Made by a program: the position numbers and the translations under genes
Shown here: one piece after another, positions 6,118-8,714 of the stretch
Layout: every line of letters begins with the position of its first letter
Numbering within the stretch: the first letter of the stretch is position 1
The notes under the pieces: generated by a model
What the model saw: only the letters and a program-made list of their open reading frames with translations
What the model was told of the DNA's origin: nothing
Database searches by the model: none
Assembly: GCA_021158805.1 (NCBI GenBank)
Contig: JAGGTZ010000175.1
Span: 1-8,714, forward strand
DNA: 8,714 nucleotides
Direction: 5' to 3'
Origin: Thermoproteota archaeon
GTDB taxonomy: Archaea; Korarchaeota; Korarchaeia; Korarchaeales; Korarchaeaceae

Positions 6118-6957
6118 CTAGTATACCCTTCCTATAATGAGTTCCACACCTTCCTCCTCAGCGAGATCCTCTAGTTTCCTAGACACCACCTTGCTAGCCG
6201 TCTCCACAATGAGTAGCTTTCTAGGCTCCTTTCCGTAAAGTTCTCTTATCCTCTTAACTTTTCTCAGGAGCTTCTCCATCTCCTCTTCCGCAGACTTAGC
6301 GTGAGCCGTCACTTCTCCCACTATGAGGGGATCTTCTAAGAACAGGTCTATTTCCTCCCCTTCGATGACGATGGATCTAAGCTCCTTGTCCTTTGGGATC
6401 TCCCCAGCCCTCCTCATTCTATCGGTGAGGAACCTCCTCACGAATTCCTCAAAGGTCATACCAGCGAACCTACTCAGTTCCCCAAAGGCGTACATTATGG
6501 ATGCACTGAGACCCTCGTAGATTCGATCCATCCTCCTCTCGAGGCGTCTCTGCTGGATCTGCATATCTTTTATGGTCGCAAGCATCTCGTTGAAGTCCTC
6601 CCTCAGCTTGGTCTGCTCGCGCTTCAGCTCCTCGATGCTCTGCCAGATCTTGGTCTGCTCCTCCTTTATGGCCTTTATCTCCTGCCAGATCTTGGTCTGC
6701 TCGCGCTTCAGCTCCTCGATGCTCTGCCAGATCTTGGTCTGCTCCTCCTTTATGGCCTTTATCTCCTGCCAGATCTTGGTCTGCTCCTCCGCGAGAGTGC
6801 GCATCTGCTCGACGAGCTCCCTCATCTGGAGGGAAAGAGAGAGTTCTGGATAGAGTTCAATGATCTTCTCCAGCAGCTTACGGGCCTTTTCTGGATTATG
6901 CTCCAGTTCCCTTACCAGCTCCTCCACTAGAGACATAGCTATGTAGGCATCCCCCAT
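6118..6957 (-). CDS. Coiled-coil protein with PD-(D/E)XK-like C-terminal domain (DUF3782-like)
   Basis: A 279-residue protein. Residues 1-45 are a helical head. Residues about 46-145 form a long coiled coil whose core is four 14-residue repeats (58-113) alternating EQTKIWQEIKAIKE and EQTKIWQSIEELKR. A linker with FEEFVRRFL (169-177) leads to an alpha/beta domain with EGEEIDLFLEDPLIVGEVTAHAK (199-221) and RKLLIVETA. This resembles the PD-(D/E)XK core: D204 and E215 are in place, but the usual E-x-K is E-V-T, with K221 as a possible substitute. It may be an inactive or altered nuclease-like fold. The family is common in thermophilic archaea and of unknown role. Two starts are possible: ATG 6957, or ATG 6936 (residue 8), which sits at the canonical leaderless distance from a TATA-like box at 6962-6970. 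No partner gene is in tight operon spacing. Confidence 0.8.
   Translation of the reverse strand: MGDAYIAMSLVEELVRELEHNPEKARKLLEKIIELYPELSLSLQMRELVEQMRTLAEEQTKIWQEIKAIKEEQTKIWQSIEELKREQTKIWQEIKAIKEEQTKIWQSIEELKREQTKLREDFNEMLATIKDMQIQQRRLERRMDRIYEGLSASIMYAFGELSRFAGMTFEEFVRRFLTDRMRRAGEIPKDKELRSIVIEGEEIDLFLEDPLIVGEVTAHAKSAEEEMEKLLRKVKRIRELYGKEPRKLLIVETASKVVSRKLEDLAEEEGVELIIGRVY
6608..6775 (-). repeat. Perfect 84-bp tandem duplication in the coiled-coil gene
   Basis: Positions 6608-6691 and 6692-6775 are identical over all 84 bases. Each unit contains two related 42-bp halves, each coding for 14 residues (two heptads), so the array is A-B-A-B. The match continues for 11 bases (TTGGTCTGCTC) into the sequence after 6775. 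Identity at every synonymous position points to a recent duplication or to gene conversion. Confidence 0.97.
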
Positions 6958-7264
6958 ATACGAATAAAAAGATAGCTTTATACTCAGAGCATGCTAGCTA
7001 ACGCGATTAAATTTACTCAGTATGTAATTTCTAGCAAGAACCGGCCTAAGGGAATTCTGTCTGCAACCTTCGCCGACAAATTAATCTTAGTAGAATCTCC
7101 TTTACTGCGATTGCTTTGAATTCAGTAAATTCTATTCTATATAGCGAGCTGGGACTCCAACATGATTGAAATTCGCTCTATTAAGTGTGGGAGTGTAGTA
7201 ATCACGTAAATTCGGAGACCATACGTACCTCATACCTCTATACTCTCTTCATGCTCTATATCCA
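6958..7264. other. Intergenic stretch with promoter of the coiled-coil gene
   Basis: About 307 bases without a gene. At the left edge, read on the minus strand, are two candidate TATA boxes: CTTTTTATT (6962-6970, plus-strand form AATAAAAAG) and TATAAAG (6976-6982). The first fits a leaderless start at ATG 6936; the second fits ATG 6957 slightly less well. The rest is AT-rich, with no frame, clear hairpin or terminator that I could support. Confidence 0.45.
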
Positions 7265-8011
7265 CTAGAATGTCCTAAACTCGTAGGCTGCTATAACCAA
7301 GATTCCCCTCTCCTCTGCTTCCCTCTTGGCAGATGGATGGACTACGAATCCCACCATGAAGGCTACCACTTCACGGCCCACTCTCCTGAGGGGTTCGATT
7401 ACCTCCCTATAGAGCTTAAGGACATCCCCTCCATATATCCTCGACTTGGTCTCCCCGACTACGTCTACAACCCTACCTTCCCTGAACCCTTTAGCGTAAA
7501 GATTGACCTCCACCTCCCTACCATCTAGTACAAGGAACTCCCTCTTGAGTTCACCCTCTAGGGTAACTCCATGTACCTCCTTCAGCCAGTAAGGAACTAG
7601 AGCCTTAGCTATGTCCTCTAAGCTGAATCCGACGACTTCAGAGAGTCTTCCCACCTGTACCCTGAGATCCCCGACTGCAGCAACTAGCCGATCTACTGCC
7701 TCCCTGAGCTGAGATATTGCCTTGCTGTTCTCCTCTACTGCCCTCTCCAGCCTAGTTAGCCTCTCCTCCGACTTGGCCTGAGCCTCCGCTAGCCGATCTA
7801 CTGCCCTCTCCAGCCTAGTTAGCCTCTCCTCCGACTTGGCCTGAGCCTCCGCTAGCCGATCTACTGCCTCCCTGAGCTGAGATATTGCCTTGCTGTTCTC
7901 CTCTACTGCAGATCTTAGTTTATCGAACTCCTCTCTTGTGACCTTTATCTCCCGCACCTTCTCTTCAACTACCTTCACAACGAACTCATAAAGCTCGGGT
8001 GTTATGGACAT
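7265..8011 (-). CDS. Coiled-coil protein with PD-(D/E)XK-like domain, second member
   Basis: A 248-residue protein with the same plan as its neighbour but little sequence identity. A short head (MSITPELYEFVVKVVEEKV) is followed by a coiled coil (about 25-125) built from blocks of 14 and 21 residues in the order 14-21-21-14 (35-104). The C-terminal domain has GREVEVNLYAKG (164-175) and VVGETKSRIYG (184-194). E187 and K189 form an intact E-x-K, while the usual acidic residue of the preceding strand reads N170, with E166 and E168 nearby. A late FVVHPSAKREAEERGILVI motif is typical of archaeal proteins of this kind. Nuclease activity is possible but unproven. A TATA-like TTAATATA (8043-8050) lies about 35 nt upstream of the start, predicting a leader of under 10 nt. 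Confidence 0.8.
   Translation of the reverse strand: MSITPELYEFVVKVVEEKVREIKVTREEFDKLRSAVEENSKAISQLREAVDRLAEAQAKSEERLTRLERAVDRLAEAQAKSEERLTRLERAVEENSKAISQLREAVDRLVAAVGDLRVQVGRLSEVVGFSLEDIAKALVPYWLKEVHGVTLEGELKREFLVLDGREVEVNLYAKGFREGRVVDVVGETKSRIYGGDVLKLYREVIEPLRRVGREVVAFMVGFVVHPSAKREAEERGILVIAAYEFRTF
7684..7909 (-). repeat. Nested perfect repeats (P-Q-Q-P) in the second coiled-coil gene
   Basis: A 63-bp unit is present twice in tandem without a mismatch (7742-7804 and 7805-7867). The pair is flanked by two identical 58-bp copies of a second unit (7684-7741 and 7852-7909), the latter overlapping the last Q copy. The encoded blocks are AVDRLAEAQAKSEERLTRLER (21 residues, heptad multiple) and AVEENSKAISQLRE (14 residues). 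Identity at synonymous sites suggests recent duplication. Confidence 0.97.
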
Positions 8012-8042
8012 CTTCTACCAATGATTCATGTTAGGTAAGGTG

Positions 8043-8050
8043 TATATTAA
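8043..8050 (-). promoter_or_regulatory. TATA-like box of the second coiled-coil gene
   Basis: On the minus strand this reads TTAATATA. Its centre is about 35 nt from the ATG at 8011, predicting a start near 8020 and a very short leader that contains GGTAGAAG just before the ATG. Confidence 0.4.
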
Positions 8051-8226
8051 TCCGCTCACTTGTGAAGCTTAACTGCTGTAGGACATTCTGTGTGGAAATT
8101 GCCTGATCCTAACGTTCCCTAACATCGTGCGATGAGGTTCCATCTCGCCGAGCTTTATCTTCTTGTTTAGCTTTCTCCTAGGTTCAAGGGAGTCGGTATT
8201 AGCATCTACTTATATCGGGAGCTATG

Positions 8227-8714
8227 CTATGCTTTAATGGCCTTGTACTTCCTAATCATGGCAATAAATCCCATAACTAGAGAAAATAGCACTAACGAAT
8301 ATAATACCGGTCCAATTCTTATTCCCCAAGGCGTATAGTTTAGGATGAGGCCTATAAGGGGTACTATTGCTAGGCTAAGTCCTATCGACAGGGCGAACCT
8401 CTCCAGAGGCTCCAACTCTGATGAAGGATAAAGGGCCTCTATCAGGACAGCTCCGGGTATGTAGAGCACAAAGGCGGTGCCCAGCACGTACCTCAGGTAG
8501 AGGAGAGGGGGTTCTGATATTAGCACCACGGTTAAGGAGGTTAACACTATATATCCCAGTAGGATCCAGTACCATAAGCTCTCCCATGAGAGGATATATG
8601 ATGAAAATCCTTTGAGCGCCCGTCCGTCCATTACATCTACATAACCTTTCTTCCACAGTAGATAAACCACTTTTGCTGCCTTCTCTACAGGCATACCTAG
8701 ATGAGAAGCAATTA
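8227..8714 (-). CDS. DUF1616-type membrane protein, C-terminal part (cut by window edge)
   Basis: The frame is open to the right edge: before the first ATG (8694) it reads IASHLG in phase, and this joins smoothly to MPVEKAAKVVYLLWKKGYVDV. That segment looks like a small helix-turn-helix or winged-helix domain (IASHLGMPVEKAAKVVYLLWK), so the gene probably begins beyond the window. After it come about four membrane helices: WILLGYIVLTSLTVVLI, YVLGTAFVLYIPGAVLIEALYP, FALSIGLSLAIVPLIGLIL and a last one in IGPVLYSLVLFSLVMGFIAMI, ending with a basic tail. The GAVLIEALYP ... LEPLERFALSIGLSLAIVPL pattern is characteristic of DUF1616 proteins of archaea, whose function is unknown. A role near surface-glycan or secretion machinery is only a guess. 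Confidence 0.75.
   Translation of the reverse strand, partial: IASHLGMPVEKAAKVVYLLWKKGYVDVMDGRALKGFSSYILSWESLWYWILLGYIVLTSLTVVLISEPPLLYLRYVLGTAFVLYIPGAVLIEALYPSSELEPLERFALSIGLSLAIVPLIGLILNYTPWGIRIGPVLYSLVLFSLVMGFIAMIRKYKAIKA

Noticed and set aside
6572..6853. 93-codon plus-strand frame across the 84-bp repeats
   Set aside because: Its repeated Cys/Ser-rich product is the mirror of the coiled-coil repeats on the opposite strand.
7160..7172. GATTGAAATTC, similar to the end of some archaeal CRISPR repeats; ATTGAAATTC also occurs near 467
   Set aside because: Only two short copies are present 6.7 kb apart, with no regular spacing and no longer repeat.
7388..7410. T-arm-like GGTTCGATTACC
   Set aside because: The flanking bases do not complete a tRNA cloverleaf and the site lies inside the second coiled-coil gene.

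Overview
The window looks like archaeal DNA, most likely from a thermophilic member of the Thermoproteota or Korarchaeota (inference from sequence character, not from a marker gene). The signs are TATA-type promoter boxes, start sites with GTGAT/GGGGAT-like ribosome sites only 4 nt from ATG, arginine mostly from AGG/AGA and isoleucine from ATA, tightly packed or overlapping genes, a DUF1616-type membrane protein, and two coiled-coil proteins with PD-(D/E)XK-like ends, a type common in hyperthermophilic archaea. No rRNA, tRNA, CRISPR array or intact transposase was found.

Layout. (1) 93-383, minus: a small two-helix membrane protein with an acidic cytosolic-type tail, unknown function. (2) 384-1069: about 690 bases without a convincing gene. 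It holds a palindromic TATA box, a possible broken short reading frame, a second TATA box and a stretch (about 756-1015) that can fold into several helices, which may be a structured leader or a small RNA. (3) 1070-5567, plus: a four-gene operon of two family-4 glycosyltransferases, a thymidylate-kinase-like P-loop kinase and a type I phosphodiesterase/alkaline-phosphatase-superfamily enzyme. Spacings are 18 nt, a 7-nt overlap and 2 nt. (4) 5568-6117: about 550 bases with only short doubtful frames, perhaps decayed sequence; the phosphodiesterase seems to lack the usual end of its family. (5) 6118-6957 and 7265-8011, both minus: two long coiled-coil proteins with nuclease-fold-like C-terminal domains. 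Each contains perfect in-frame DNA repeats whose lengths are multiples of the heptad. (6) 8227 to the right edge, minus: the C-terminal part of a DUF1616-type membrane protein with a helix-turn-helix-like segment before the membrane helices.

How the genes may work together. The four-gene operon is best read as part of a surface glycan or lipid-linked glycan pathway. The glycosyltransferases extend a glycan from nucleotide sugars, and the kinase and phosphodiesterase could add and remove, or transfer, a phosphate-containing group. The substrates cannot be read from the sequence. The coiled-coil pair forms a separate accessory region whose repeats suggest recent length changes. The points most worth following up are the possible structured leader, the kinase plus phosphodiesterase pairing, and the perfect heptad-phased repeats.
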